Source: Burkholderia cenocepacia (GTDB taxonomy: Bacteria > Pseudomonadota > Gammaproteobacteria > Burkholderiales > Burkholderiaceae). From it: a stretch of DNA of 64,000 nucleotides. Numbering within the stretch: position 1 is the first letter of the stretch; each line of letters starts with the position of its first letter. Below, in pieces: positions 1-10,871 of the stretch. The notes below the pieces were generated by a model that was not told the origin of the DNA, made no database searches, and worked only from the letters and a program-made list of their open reading frames with translations. Made by a program: the position numbers and the translations under genes. The stretch lies in contig NZ_UAQZ01000001.1 in NCBI RefSeq assembly GCF_900446215.1, forward strand, positions 1,054,001-1,118,000. Reading direction: 5' to 3'.

Positions 1-237
1 CTTCTCGCCGTCCGGCGTGCCGATCTTCACGACCGAGAAATTCTCCTTCTGGCCGAGCGCGGACGCCGCGTTCTGCTCGTTGATGAACCACGCCTGCTCC
101 GGCATCTTCACGAGGAAGCCGATCTTCAGCGGCGCGTCGGCGTGCGCGGCGCCCTGCATGCCGAGCGGCGCGATGCAGAGCGCGGCCAGCAGCGCGCGCA
201 GGGTATGGCGGCGAATCGTGTGAGTCGTGCGGTTCAT
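1..237 (-). CDS. araF: Periplasmic L-arabinose-binding protein, N-terminal part (AraF-like)
   Basis: Only the first 79 codons are present; the gene runs off the left edge. Residues 1-33 form a signal peptide (basic N-terminus, Leu/Ala-rich core, AHA cleavage site). The mature protein begins with a lysine-rich strand followed by GFLVKMPEQAWF, which matches the start of the E. coli AraF fold, and PDGEK near the end of the visible part. It would bind L-arabinose in the periplasm for an AraFGH-type ABC importer, whose remaining genes should lie beyond the edge. The start is set by AAGGAG a few bases upstream of ATG. It follows the sugar dehydrogenase by 93 bases on the same strand, so it is probably the fourth gene of the arabinose operon. 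A galactose or fucose specificity cannot be excluded. Confidence 0.85.
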   Translation of the reverse strand, partial: MNRTTHTIRRHTLRALLAALCIAPLGMQGAAHADAPLKIGFLVKMPEQAWFINEQNAASALGQKENFSVVKIGTPDGEK

Positions 238-330
238 GGGTGTCTCCTTTGTATCGGCTGATGCCGTGATGTGTGCCGTAATCAATCATTCGTCGCGCGC
301 GCTCGTTCGTACCGAAGCGCGCGCGCAGGT

Positions 331-2215
<1,885 letters not shown>

Positions 2216-2331
2216 GGTTCGCGTCCTGCTTCGGCCCGGTTGTCGCCGGCCGTCATGCGTTCACGGTTTCATGAAGCGCGGGCCGGGAAGGCCCGCAACC
2301 GGCGGCGACGCAGGTCGCGCCGCCCGCCTGC

Positions 2332-4083
2332 TCAATGCGAATGGCTCGGCACGTCCGCGCCGCGCGTGCCGACCAGGAAGTCGAGGTCGCACCCCTCGTC
2401 CGCCTGCAGCACGTGATCGATATACAGCCGCGCGTAGCCGCCCTTGCCGAGCTGGCCGGCCACGCCCGGCGCCGCGGTCGGATCGACGTCGGACAGGCGG
2501 CGCTGCAACTCTTCATCCGGAATGTCGAGATGCAGCGTGCCGGCCTCGCAGTCCAGCTCGATCCAGTCGCCGTTGCGCACGGCCGCGAGCGGCCCGCCGG
2601 CGGCCGCTTCCGGCGCGACGTGCAGCACGACCGTGCCGTACGCGGTGCCGCTCATCCGCGCATCGGAAATCCGCACCATGTCCTTCACGCCCTGGCGCAG
2701 CAGCTTCGGCGGCAGCCCCATGTTGCCGACCTCGGCCATGCCCGGATAGCCGCGCGGCCCGCAGTTCTTCAGCACCATCACCGAGCTCGCGTCGACGTCG
2801 AGCGCTTCGTCGTTGATCGTCGCCTTGTAGTGGTCGAGGTTCTCGAACACCACCGCGCGGCCGCGATGCTTGAGCAGTTCGGGGCTCGCCGCCGACGGTT
2901 TCAGCACCGCGCCGCGCGGCGCGAGATTGCCGCGCAGGATGCAGATGCCGCCGTCCGCGATCAGCGGCCGGTCGAGCGGACGAATCACCTCGTCGTCGTA
3001 GTTCGGCGCTTCGCGCACGTTGTCCCACAGCGATTTGCCGTTGACCGTCAGCGCGTCCGGGTGCGGCAGCAGCCCGCCTTCGCCGAGCCGGCGCAGCACG
3101 GCCGGCAGCCCGCCCGCGTAATAGAACTCCTCCATCAGGAAGCGCCCCGACGGCATCAGGTCGACGATCGTCGGCGTGTCGCGGCCGATGCGCATCCAGT
3201 CTTCCAGTTCGAGCGGCACGCCGATGCGGCCGGCGATCGCCTTCAGGTGGATCACCGCGTTGGTCGAGCCGCCGATCGCCGCATTCGCGCGGATCGCGTT
3301 CTCGAACGCCGCACGCGTCAGGACCTTCGACAGCACGAGCCCTTCGAGCGCCATCTCGACGATGCGGATGCCCGACATGTGCGCGAGCACGTAGCGGCGC
3401 GAATCGACGGCCGGAATCGCCGCGTTGTGCGGCAGCGCGACGCCGAGCGCCTCGGCCATGCACGCCATCGTCGACGCGGTGCCCATCGTGTTGCAGGTGC
3501 CGGCCGAGCGCGACATCCCGGCTTCGGCCGACAGGAAGTGATGCAGGTCGATCTCGCCGGCCTTCAGCGCTTCGTGCAGTTGCCACACGGCCGTGCCCGA
3601 ACCGATGTTCTTGCCTTCGAGCTTGCCGTTGAGCATCGGGCCGCCCGACACGACGATCGCCGGCACGTCGCAGCTTGCCGCGCCCATCAGCAGCGCGGGC
3701 GTCGTCTTGTCGCAGCCGGCGAGCAGCACGACCGCGTCGATCGGGTTGCCGCGGATCGCTTCCTCGACGTCCATCGACGCGAGGTTGCGCGTGAGCATCG
3801 CCGACGGCCGCAGGTTCGATTCGCCGTTCGAGAACACCGGGAACTCGACCGGGAAGCCGCCCGCTTCCGAAATCCCGCGCTTCACGTGCTCGGCGAGCTT
3901 GCGGAAGTGCGCGTTGCACGGCGTCAGTTCGGACCACGTATTGCAGATGCCGATGATCGGCCGGCCGTCGAATTCGTGATCGGGAATGCCCTGGTTCTTC
4001 ATCCAGCTCCGGTACATGAAGCCGTTCTTGTCGTTCGTGCCGAACCATTGGGCGGAGCGCAGCCTGGGTTTTGTTGCCGACAT
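2332..4083 (-). CDS. L-arabinonate dehydratase (IlvD/Edd family, Fe-S enzyme)
   Basis: 583 aa. Dehydrates L-arabinonate to L-2-keto-3-deoxyarabinonate (EC 4.2.1.25). The three cluster cysteines expected in the sugar-acid branch of the family are present: Cys56 (PCNAHF), Cys124 (GCDKTTP) and Cys197 (GTCNTMG). This spacing matches the [2Fe-2S] arabinonate dehydratase rather than a [4Fe-4S] IlvD. It is the first gene of the minus-strand operon and stands divergent from the LysR regulator across about 114 bases. A related pentonate or hexonate (xylonate, galactonate) could be an additional substrate. Confidence 0.88.
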   Translation of the reverse strand: MSATKPRLRSAQWFGTNDKNGFMYRSWMKNQGIPDHEFDGRPIIGICNTWSELTPCNAHFRKLAEHVKRGISEAGGFPVEFPVFSNGESNLRPSAMLTRNLASMDVEEAIRGNPIDAVVLLAGCDKTTPALLMGAASCDVPAIVVSGGPMLNGKLEGKNIGSGTAVWQLHEALKAGEIDLHHFLSAEAGMSRSAGTCNTMGTASTMACMAEALGVALPHNAAIPAVDSRRYVLAHMSGIRIVEMALEGLVLSKVLTRAAFENAIRANAAIGGSTNAVIHLKAIAGRIGVPLELEDWMRIGRDTPTIVDLMPSGRFLMEEFYYAGGLPAVLRRLGEGGLLPHPDALTVNGKSLWDNVREAPNYDDEVIRPLDRPLIADGGICILRGNLAPRGAVLKPSAASPELLKHRGRAVVFENLDHYKATINDEALDVDASSVMVLKNCGPRGYPGMAEVGNMGLPPKLLRQGVKDMVRISDARMSGTAYGTVVLHVAPEAAAGGPLAAVRNGDWIELDCEAGTLHLDIPDEELQRRLSDVDPTAAPGVAGQLGKGGYARLYIDHVLQADEGCDLDFLVGTRGADVPSHSH

Positions 4084-4162
4084 CGTCAGTCCTGTGGTGA
4101 CGGGATACCGGCGCAGTCTAGGCAGAATTTTGATAACTGGCTAATGACGTTTTTGGCGATTA

Positions 4163-4184
4163 CGATATCGATTCCGATATCGAT
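4163..4184. promoter_or_regulatory. Tandem CGATATCG palindromes in the arabinose/LysR divergent promoter
   Basis: Two copies of the 8-bp palindrome CGATATCG (4163-4170 and 4175-4182) lie 12 bases apart, just upstream of the LysR start codon and about 85 bases from the dehydratase start. Such a repeat between divergent genes is a plausible regulator site, perhaps for autoregulation. LysR proteins usually prefer T-N11-A sites, so the assignment is tentative. Confidence 0.4.
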
Positions 4185-4197
4185 ATAAACCCGTACG

Positions 4198-5148
4198 ATG
4201 ACCGAAGCCAGTCCGTGGGGAAACCGCGCCCGCCTGAAGACGCGCCAGTTGCTGCTGGTCGTCGCGCTCGCCGACGAAGGCAGCATCCACCGCGCGGCGG
4301 CCGCGCTGAACATGACGCAGCCGGCCGCGTCGAAGCTGCTGCGCGAACTCGAGGAATCGATTGGCGCGGTGCTGTTCGAGCGCCTGCCACGCGGGATGCG
4401 GCCGACGCTGTACGGCGACGCGCTGATCCGCCACGCGCGCGCGGCGCTCGGCAGCCTCGACCAGGCACGCGAGGAGCTGGCCGCGCTGAAGGCCGGCCAT
4501 CTCGGCCACGTGGCGGTGGGGGCGATCACGTCGCCGGCCCTGCGGCTCGTGCCGCCGGCCGTCGCCGCGGTGAAGGGCACGCATGCGGGCCTGCACGTGT
4601 CGGTCGAGATCGACACCAGCAACGTGCTGCTCGAGCATCTCGCGCAGGAAAAGATCGACATCGTGCTCGGCCGGCTGTCCGCCGAACACGACAAGCTGCG
4701 CCTGCGCTACGAGCCGCTGACCGGCGAATCGGTGGCCGCGGTCGTGCGGCCCGGCCATCCGCTGCTCGCGCAAGCGCCGCTGGCGCTCGCGGACGTACAG
4801 CGCGCCGCGTGGGTCGTGCCGCCGGCCGGCAGCGTGCTGCGGCACCGCTTCGAACTCGTGTTCCAGCGCGCGAGCCTCGCGCCGCCGGCGAACCTCGTCG
4901 AAACGTCGGCGCTGCTGTTCATCACGCAACTGCTCGAACAGAGCGACATGATCGCGGTGCTCGCCGAGGACGTCGCGCGCTACTACGCGCGGCACGGGAT
5001 CGTCACGATGCTGCCGCTGGAGATGGATTGCCGGATGGACGATTTCGGGATCATCACGCGCACCGACCGGCTGCATTCGCCGGCGGTGACGGTGATGGTC
5101 GAGGCGATTCGGGCCGCGGCGCGGGAGGTTTATGGGGTTGCGCTGTGA
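4198..5148 (+). CDS. LysR-type regulator of arabinose/galactose genes (GbpR-like)
   Basis: 316 aa. An N-terminal winged HTH (about residues 15-75, with AAAALNMTQPAASKLLRELE) is followed by a LysR substrate-binding domain. It is divergent from the arabinonate dehydratase operon, and in Azospirillum and relatives a LysR protein named GbpR regulates the sugar-binding protein and arabinose genes. It probably senses a sugar or sugar acid and activates the neighbouring operon. ATG at 4198 has no strong ribosome-binding site, but no better start is seen before the HTH. Confidence 0.85.
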   Translation: MTEASPWGNRARLKTRQLLLVVALADEGSIHRAAAALNMTQPAASKLLRELEESIGAVLFERLPRGMRPTLYGDALIRHARAALGSLDQAREELAALKAGHLGHVAVGAITSPALRLVPPAVAAVKGTHAGLHVSVEIDTSNVLLEHLAQEKIDIVLGRLSAEHDKLRLRYEPLTGESVAAVVRPGHPLLAQAPLALADVQRAAWVVPPAGSVLRHRFELVFQRASLAPPANLVETSALLFITQLLEQSDMIAVLAEDVARYYARHGIVTMLPLEMDCRMDDFGIITRTDRLHSPAVTVMVEAIRAAAREVYGVAL

Positions 5149-5166
5149 CGACGCAGCCGCGGTTTC

Positions 5167-5643
5167 CTACGCCGCGGCAACCTCGATCACCGGCTCGCAC
5201 CGAATCGGAAAATTGACCGAATTCGCGATGTAGCACTTCGCATGCGCATCGTGATGCAGCTGCGCCGCGCGTTCACGATCGTCGCCGGCCCGGATCGTCA
5301 CCTGCGGGCGCAGCACGATTTCGGTGAAGCGACCCGCTTCGGCGCCGTCGAGCATCGTGCCTTCCGCGTGGTCGACATAGGCCAGCACGCGGATGCCGGC
5401 TTCCGAACACAGGTGCAGATACCACAGCTTGTGGCACGCCGATGCCGACGCGAGCAGCAGGTCTTCAGGGTTCCAGCGCGCCGCGTCGCCGCGAAACGCC
5501 GGGTCCGACGAGCCGGGAATATCCGGCTTGGAGCCTGCGCGGATCACATGATCGCGCCCGTACTCGCGATACCCCGACGTGCCGGTGCCACGATTGCCCG
5601 TCCACTCCACTGCGACGCGATACTGGTGTTCGCCCGATGCCAT
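5167..5643 (-). CDS. OsmC/Ohr-family peroxide reductase
   Basis: 158 aa. OsmC-fold cytosolic protein reducing organic hydroperoxides through two cysteines: the first lies in SACHKLWYLHLC, the second in HAKCYIANSV near the C-terminus. The start at 5643 is chosen because GGAG lies just upstream (TGGAGAGCG then ATG); longer in-frame starts lack this. It converges on the LysR gene (18-base gap) and is divergent from the GntR gene. Members of this subfamily are often annotated only as OsmC family protein, and the physiological substrate is unknown. Confidence 0.85.
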   Translation of the reverse strand: MASGEHQYRVAVEWTGNRGTGTSGYREYGRDHVIRAGSKPDIPGSSDPAFRGDAARWNPEDLLLASASACHKLWYLHLCSEAGIRVLAYVDHAEGTMLDGAEAGRFTEIVLRPQVTIRAGDDRERAAQLHHDAHAKCYIANSVNFPIRCEPVIEVAAA

Positions 5644-5737
5644 CTCGCTCTCCATTGATGTCGGTTGCCTCGACCGGGCCGGACGCCGTTGCGTGAAGCC
5701 CGCCGATGGTGGCCATTGTGGCACTGGGATTGCCGTT

Positions 5738-5747
5738 TGGTATACCA
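5738..5747. promoter_or_regulatory. Candidate GntR (FCD-type) operator
   Basis: TGGTATACCA is a perfect 10-bp palindrome ten bases upstream of the GntR start codon. It fits the TGGTnnACCA pattern known for FadR-subfamily GntR regulators. It lies in the divergent region shared with the OsmC gene and suggests autoregulation. Confidence 0.5.
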
Positions 5748-5757
5748 TTATTCCAAA

Positions 5758-6417
5758 ATGACGAAACAGGCAGGCATGGAAGCCAAACTCGACTCCACGG
5801 CGGACGCGGTCGCCGCGTCGCTGCGCGACATGATCATCAACGGCGAACTGGCGGCCGGCGAGCGGCTCGTCGAGCGCGATCTGGCCGAGCGCTTCGGCAT
5901 CAGCCGGATTCCGATGCGCGAGGCGATCCAGCGGCTGGAACGCGAGGGCTTGCTCGACATCTTCCGGAATCGCGGCGCCGTCGTGCGCATGTTGAGCGCG
6001 TCGGACGTGCACGAAATCTACGATCTGCGCGTGCTGCTCGAAGGCGATGCGATCTACCGCAGCGTGAAGCGGCTCGACGACGAAACGCTCGCCCGCGCCG
6101 AACTCGTGCATCGGCTGCTCGGCGATGCAACCGTGCCACGCCGGCAAGGCGAACTGAACCGCGAATTCCACGCGTTGCTGTATTCGTGCTGCGGCAACGC
6201 GCGGCAGTTGAAGTCGATCGCCGAACTGCGCGGCCAGGTCGAACGTTACGAGCGCCTGCAGGCCACGCTGCTCGCCGATACCTCGTCGTTCCAGGTCGAA
6301 CACGACGATATCCTGCAGGCGTGCCTCGAACGCGATGCCCGCGGCGCCCGCGCGATGACCGTCGCGCATCTCGATTCGGCCCGCCGCATCGTGCTGCGGC
6401 TCGTCGAAGGCGGCTGA
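5758..6417 (+). CDS. GntR-family transcriptional regulator, FCD subfamily
   Basis: 219 aa from ATG 5758; an alternative ATG lies 18 bases on. N-terminal winged HTH (LVERDLAERFGISRIPMREA, about residues 35-60) is followed by an all-helical FCD ligand domain with conserved Asp/His positions (LNREFHALLY). It probably senses an organic acid and represses nearby genes. A TGGTATACCA palindrome directly upstream may be its operator. The regulated metabolic gene is not obvious; the divergent OsmC gene is the only local target. Confidence 0.85.
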   Translation: MTKQAGMEAKLDSTADAVAASLRDMIINGELAAGERLVERDLAERFGISRIPMREAIQRLEREGLLDIFRNRGAVVRMLSASDVHEIYDLRVLLEGDAIYRSVKRLDDETLARAELVHRLLGDATVPRRQGELNREFHALLYSCCGNARQLKSIAELRGQVERYERLQATLLADTSSFQVEHDDILQACLERDARGARAMTVAHLDSARRIVLRLVEGG

Positions 6418-6444
6418 AGCCGGCGGGCTACCGCTCGCGTTTCG

Positions 6445-7470
6445 TCATGCCGCGCGCGGCACCGGCCCGGTCGTGCCGCGCACCGTCAGCGTCGGCAGCG
6501 ACGCGACCCGCACGCGCGACGCGCCGTCGCCCTTCCCGCCCGCCTCGCGCAGCGTATTGAGCAGCTCGACTGCGAGGCCGGCCGCTTCGGCAGTGGGGAT
6601 CGCGACGGTCGTCAGCGTGGGCCGCGTGTCGCGCGCGAGATGGATGTCGGTGATGCCGACGATCGACAGATCGTCGGGCACGCGCCGGCCGCGATCGGCC
6701 GCCGCATGCATCGCGCCGATCGCCGGCAGGTCGTTGGTCGCGACCAGCGCGGTCAACCGCGGGTGCGCATCGAGCAGCCGGCCCGCCGCACGCAGCCCGC
6801 CTTCGATCGAATCACGCTCGGCCGCGACGATCGACGCGTCGAGCCCCGCATCGCGCATCACGTCGACGAAGCCGTCGTAGCGCGCCGCCTGCACGCCGCT
6901 CGCCGCGCCGCCGACGATCACTCCGATTGTCTCGTGACCGAGTTCGAGCAGATGCCGCGTCGCGATCCGTCCCGCCTCGCGGAAATCGATCGCCACGCAC
7001 GGCAACCCGTCGGGCGGCGCGTCAGGCCGCTCCCACAGGCACAGCACGACCGGCACGCCACGCCGCGCGACGTCGAGCAGGTCCGGCAGGTGCAGGTTCG
7101 CATTGGTCACGAGAATCCCTTCGGAGATCGTGCCGGCGATCTGGTCGAGATACGCGCGCCCCTGCAACGGATCTTCGTTCGTATTGCAGACGATCAGGAA
7201 CTGCCCGTTGCGGCGCACCGCGCGCTCGACCGCCAGCGCGAACTCCGGATAGAACGGGTTCGCGATGCTCGATACCATCAGCGCGACCGTCGGCGCGCGC
7301 CCTTCCGCCAGCGCCCGCGCGGCGAGGTGCGGCCGATACCCGAGCGCGTCGACCGCTTCGAGCACCCGCGCCCGCGTCGCGTCGCCGACCCGGCCGCGAT
7401 CGCGCAGCACGTTCGACACCGTCGCGGCCGTCACGCCGGCGCGGCGCGCCACTTCATCCAGAGTTGCCAT
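6445..7470 (-). CDS. LacI-family repressor of the beta-galactoside operon
   Basis: 341 aa. The N-terminus (MATLDEVARRAGVTAATVSN) is a classic LacI HTH followed by the hinge helix (RPHLAARALAEG) and a periplasmic-binding-protein-like ligand domain. It is divergent from the ABC/GH42 operon and likely represses it until a galactoside or related sugar binds. The start at 7470 places the HTH at the very N-terminus, as is usual for the family. Longer in-frame extension upstream is probably untranslated. Confidence 0.9.
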   Translation of the reverse strand: MATLDEVARRAGVTAATVSNVLRDRGRVGDATRARVLEAVDALGYRPHLAARALAEGRAPTVALMVSSIANPFYPEFALAVERAVRRNGQFLIVCNTNEDPLQGRAYLDQIAGTISEGILVTNANLHLPDLLDVARRGVPVVLCLWERPDAPPDGLPCVAIDFREAGRIATRHLLELGHETIGVIVGGAASGVQAARYDGFVDVMRDAGLDASIVAAERDSIEGGLRAAGRLLDAHPRLTALVATNDLPAIGAMHAAADRGRRVPDDLSIVGITDIHLARDTRPTLTTVAIPTAEAAGLAVELLNTLREAGGKGDGASRVRVASLPTLTVRGTTGPVPRAA

Positions 7471-7606
7471 CGTTTGCTCACTATATGAGACGTCGATCCA
7501 ATATTTGCTTCGCTCACCGAAGCGGCGCACTATCGCCGCACACCCTGCCGCCCGACCGACGGGCGCGACTCGGCCGCGATCGCATCGCCCCTTTTTTTGA
7601 TCGCGA

Positions 7607-7624
7607 TGATTAAGCGCTTAATCA
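7607..7624. promoter_or_regulatory. LacI-type operator
   Basis: TGATTAAGCGCTTAATCA is a perfect 18-bp palindrome with a central CG, the architecture of LacI/PurR operators. It lies between the repressor gene and the transporter operon, 35 bases upstream of the ATPase start. Confidence 0.75.
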
Positions 7625-7659
7625 AGCAGTGTGGCGCATTAAAACATGGAGCGGAGACA

Positions 7660-8817
7660 ATGGCGAGCATCTCGATGCGACGCGTGCAGAAAGCCTATGG
7701 CGAGCACGCGCCGGTCATTCGCGACGTCGATCTGGAGATCGGCGCGCACGAGTTCTGCGTGTTTCTCGGGCCGTCCGGATGCGGGAAGTCGACCCTGTTG
7801 CGCATGATCGCCGGGCTCGAGGATCTGAGCGCGGGCGAGTTGTCGATCGACGGCCGCCGCGTCGACGACGTGCCGGCCGCCGAACGCGGCGTCGCGATGG
7901 TGTTCCAGAGCTACGCGCTGTTTCCGCACATGACGGTGTACGAGAACATGGCGTTCGGGCTGAAGCTCGCGCGCGTGCCGAAAGCCGAGATCGACCGGAA
8001 GGTGCGCGACGCCGCGCGCATCCTGCAGCTCGACACGCTGCTCGAACGCAAGCCGAAGGCGCTGTCGGGCGGCCAGCGGCAGCGCGTCGCGATCGGCCGC
8101 GCGATCGTGCGCGAGCCCGGCGTGTTCCTGTTCGACGAACCGCTGTCCAATCTCGACGCGGCGCTGCGCGGCCAGACCCGCATCGAGATCGCGCGGCTGC
8201 ACCGGCAGTTCGAACGCGCGAGCGTCGTCTACGTGACGCACGACCAGACCGAGGCGATGACGCTCGCCGACAAGATCGTGCTGCTGCACGCCGGCGCGGA
8301 TACCGCGCAGCACGGCAGCATCGCGCAGGTCGGTGCACCGCTCGACCTTTACCACCACCCGGCCAGCCGCTTCGTCGCGGGCTTCATCGGCTCGCCGCGG
8401 ATGAACTTCCTGCCGGCCGTCGTGACTGCGTGCGACGCGCAGCGCACGACCGTCAAGCTGGTGCCGTCCGGCGAAACCTTCGCGCTGCCGCGTGACGGCT
8501 CGGCGCTGAGCGCCGGCGCCGCCGTGACGCTCGGCGTCCGTCCCGAACACCTGACGCTCGGCGCCGCGGCCGACGCGACGACGCTCGCGCGCGACGTCGC
8601 GCTCGTCGAACGCCTGGGCGAACAGACCTACGTGCACCTCGATTCGCCCGGCCTGCCCGACGCGACGCCGCTGATCGCGAAGGTGCCCGGCGACGCGCAG
8701 GTGCGCACCGGCGAACGCGTGCACGTGCACGCGCCGGCCGCGGCCTGCCACCTGTTCACCGAAGACGGCCGCGCGGTGCCCGCGTGCGCCGACGTCCACG
8801 TTCACCACTACGCATAA
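7660..8817 (+). CDS. Sugar ABC transporter ATP-binding protein (MalK/UgpC type)
   Basis: 385 aa. Energises the sugar importer encoded downstream. Walker [10 protein letters not shown] lies at residues 37-45, then the Q-loop ([10 protein letters not shown]), signature LSGGQRQR, Walker [14 protein letters not shown] and the switch His in [10 protein letters not shown]-terminal TOBE-like region covers roughly residues 240-370, as in MalK-type ATPases. It starts after GGAGCGGAGACA and is the first gene of a five-gene operon, with 8 bases to the GH42 gene. Confidence 0.93.
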   Translation: MASISMRRVQKAYGEHAPVIRDVDLEIGAHEFCVFLGPSGCGKSTLLRMIAGLEDLSAGELSIDGRRVDDVPAAERGVAMVFQSYALFPHMTVYENMAFGLKLARVPKAEIDRKVRDAARILQLDTLLERKPKALSGGQRQRVAIGRAIVREPGVFLFDEPLSNLDAALRGQTRIEIARLHRQFERASVVYVTHDQTEAMTLADKIVLLHAGADTAQHGSIAQVGAPLDLYHHPASRFVAGFIGSPRMNFLPAVVTACDAQRTTVKLVPSGETFALPRDGSALSAGAAVTLGVRPEHLTLGAAADATTLARDVALVERLGEQTYVHLDSPGLPDATPLIAKVPGDAQVRTGERVHVHAPAAACHLFTEDGRAVPACADVHVHHYA

Positions 8818-8825
8818 GGATCGGC

Positions 8826-10811
8826 ATGCGCCTCGGAGTCTGCTACTACCCGGAACACTGGCCGGAATCGATGTGGGCCGACGACGCCCGCCGGATGAAA
8901 ACGCTCGGCATCGAGCAAGTGCGGATCGCCGAATTCGCATGGAGCCGCATCGAGCCGTCGCCGGGCGAATACGACTGGGGCTGGCTCGACCGTGCGGTCG
9001 ACGTGCTCGGCGCAGCCGGCCTCGAGATCGTGATGTGCACGCCGACCGCGACGCCGCCGAAATGGCTGGTCGACCGTCATCCCGACATCCTCGCGATCGG
9101 CGCGGACGGCCGGCCGCGCGCGTTCGGCTCGCGCCGCCACTACGATTTCTCGTCGCCGACCTATCTCGAAGCGTCGCGCCAGATCTGCACGGCGGTCGCC
9201 GAGCGCTACGGCCGCCATCCGGCCGTGCGCTACTGGCAGACCGACAACGAGCTCGGCTGCCACCAGACCGTCGTCAGCTACTCGCCGGCCGCGCTCGTGC
9301 GCTTCCGCGAATGGCTGAAGGCGCGCTACGGCACGATCGACGCGCTGAACCGTGCATGGGGCACCGTGTTCTGGAGCATGGAGTATCGCCATTTCGACGA
9401 AGTCGACGCGCCGGTGGGCACCGTGACCGAAGCCCATCCGTCGCATCGCCTCGACTACCGACGCTTTGCGTCCGACGAGCTCGCGCGCTATCACCGGATG
9501 CAGGTCGACGTGATCCGCGCACACTCGCCGGGCCGGCCGGTCGCGCACAACTTCATGCAGTTGTTCACCGAGTTCGATCACTACGAGGTCGCCCGCGACC
9601 TCGACATCGCGACGTGGGACAGCTACCCGCTCGGCGCGCTGGAGGAGCAATGGTTCGCGCCCGACGTGAAGGCGCGCTGGCTGCGCACCGGCCATCCGGA
9701 TTTCGCGTCGTTCAATCACGACCTGTATCGCGGCATGTCGAAGCTGCCGTTCTGGGTGATGGAACAGCAGCCGGGGCCCGTGAACTGGGCGCAGTGGAAC
9801 CCCGCGCCGCTGCCGGGCATGGTGCGGCTGTGGAGCTGGGAGGCGTTCGCGCACGGCGCCGGCTGCGTGTCCTACTTCCGCTGGCGGCAGGCGCCGTTCG
9901 CGCAGGAACAGATGCACGCGGGGCTGCACACGCCCGACGACAAGCTCGACGAAGGCGGCCGCGAAGCGCAGCGCGTCGCGCGCGAGATCGCGACCGTGCA
10001 CGACGCCGGCGCGGACGCGGACGGCGCGGTGCGCGCGCCCGTTGCGCTGGTGTTCGACTACGAGGCGAAGTGGCTGTTCGAAGTGCAGCCGCAGGGCGCC
10101 GATTTCCACTACCCGCGTTTCGCGTTCGAGTACTACTCGGCGCTGCGCGCGCTCGGCCTCGACGTCGACATCGTGTCCGCGCACGCGCCGCTCGACGGCT
10201 ACCGCGTCGTCGTGGTGCCGCCGCTGCCGATCGTGCCGGATGATTTCGCGTCACGGCTCGCCGCATCGAGCGCCCATGTGGTGTTCGGGCCGCGCACCGG
10301 CTCCAAAACCGTCGACCTGCAGATTCCGCCGGCGCTGCCGCCCGGCCCGCTCGCGTCGATCCTGCCGGTACGCGTGTGGCGCGTCGAATCGCTGCGGCCG
10401 AACCTGACCGAACGGATCGACGGCGCGCTGCGCGACGGCTCGCCGCTCGCGGGCGCGGCGCGCCACTGGCGCGACTTCGTCGAACTGCACAACGACACGC
10501 GCAGCGTCGTGCATGCGCGCTTCGCCGACGGTCATCCCGCCTGCGTGTCGCATGGCGCGCTGCATTACTGGGCCGCGCTGTTCGACGACGCGACCACCAT
10601 GCGCCTGTTCGCCGATGTCGCGGCCGAAGCGGGCCTCGCGCCGACACCGCTGCCCGATGGCGTACGCGTGAGCCGCCGCGGCGGCCTGACCTACGTGTTC
10701 AACTACGGCAGCACGCCGCACACGATCGACGCGATACCGCCGTCGGCGTTCGTGTTCGGCGCCGCGCAGGTCGGACCGCAGGACGTAGCCGTGTATCGAA
10801 GCCGTTCGTAA
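8826..10811 (+). CDS. GH42 beta-galactosidase
   Basis: 661 aa, usual GH42 length. A TIM-barrel glycosidase hydrolysing beta-galactosides. The catalytic acid/base is Glu142 in TDNELG and the nucleophile is Glu313 in WVMEQQPG, matching the positions of characterised GH42 enzymes. A glutamine-amidotransferase-like middle domain and a C-terminal beta domain follow. No signal peptide, so it acts in the cytoplasm on sugar brought in by the co-encoded ABC transporter. Some GH42 enzymes act on alpha-L-arabinopyranosides, so the natural substrate could be a plant galactan or arabinogalactan fragment rather than lactose. Confidence 0.92.
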   Translation: MRLGVCYYPEHWPESMWADDARRMKTLGIEQVRIAEFAWSRIEPSPGEYDWGWLDRAVDVLGAAGLEIVMCTPTATPPKWLVDRHPDILAIGADGRPRAFGSRRHYDFSSPTYLEASRQICTAVAERYGRHPAVRYWQTDNELGCHQTVVSYSPAALVRFREWLKARYGTIDALNRAWGTVFWSMEYRHFDEVDAPVGTVTEAHPSHRLDYRRFASDELARYHRMQVDVIRAHSPGRPVAHNFMQLFTEFDHYEVARDLDIATWDSYPLGALEEQWFAPDVKARWLRTGHPDFASFNHDLYRGMSKLPFWVMEQQPGPVNWAQWNPAPLPGMVRLWSWEAFAHGAGCVSYFRWRQAPFAQEQMHAGLHTPDDKLDEGGREAQRVAREIATVHDAGADADGAVRAPVALVFDYEAKWLFEVQPQGADFHYPRFAFEYYSALRALGLDVDIVSAHAPLDGYRVVVVPPLPIVPDDFASRLAASSAHVVFGPRTGSKTVDLQIPPALPPGPLASILPVRVWRVESLRPNLTERIDGALRDGSPLAGAARHWRDFVELHNDTRSVVHARFADGHPACVSHGALHYWAALFDDATTMRLFADVAAEAGLAPTPLPDGVRVSRRGGLTYVFNYGSTPHTIDAIPPSAFVFGAAQVGPQDVAVYRSRS

Positions 10812-10871
10812 CCCCTCACCGGCGCCGCGACGCGCCGGGCACGTACAACGACACACAGGACTGGAGACACC

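Noticed and set aside
5164..6369. Long minus-strand extension of the OsmC gene
   Set aside because: The extra N-terminal part is antisense to the GntR gene and has no domain; a good ribosome-binding site fixes the start at 5643.
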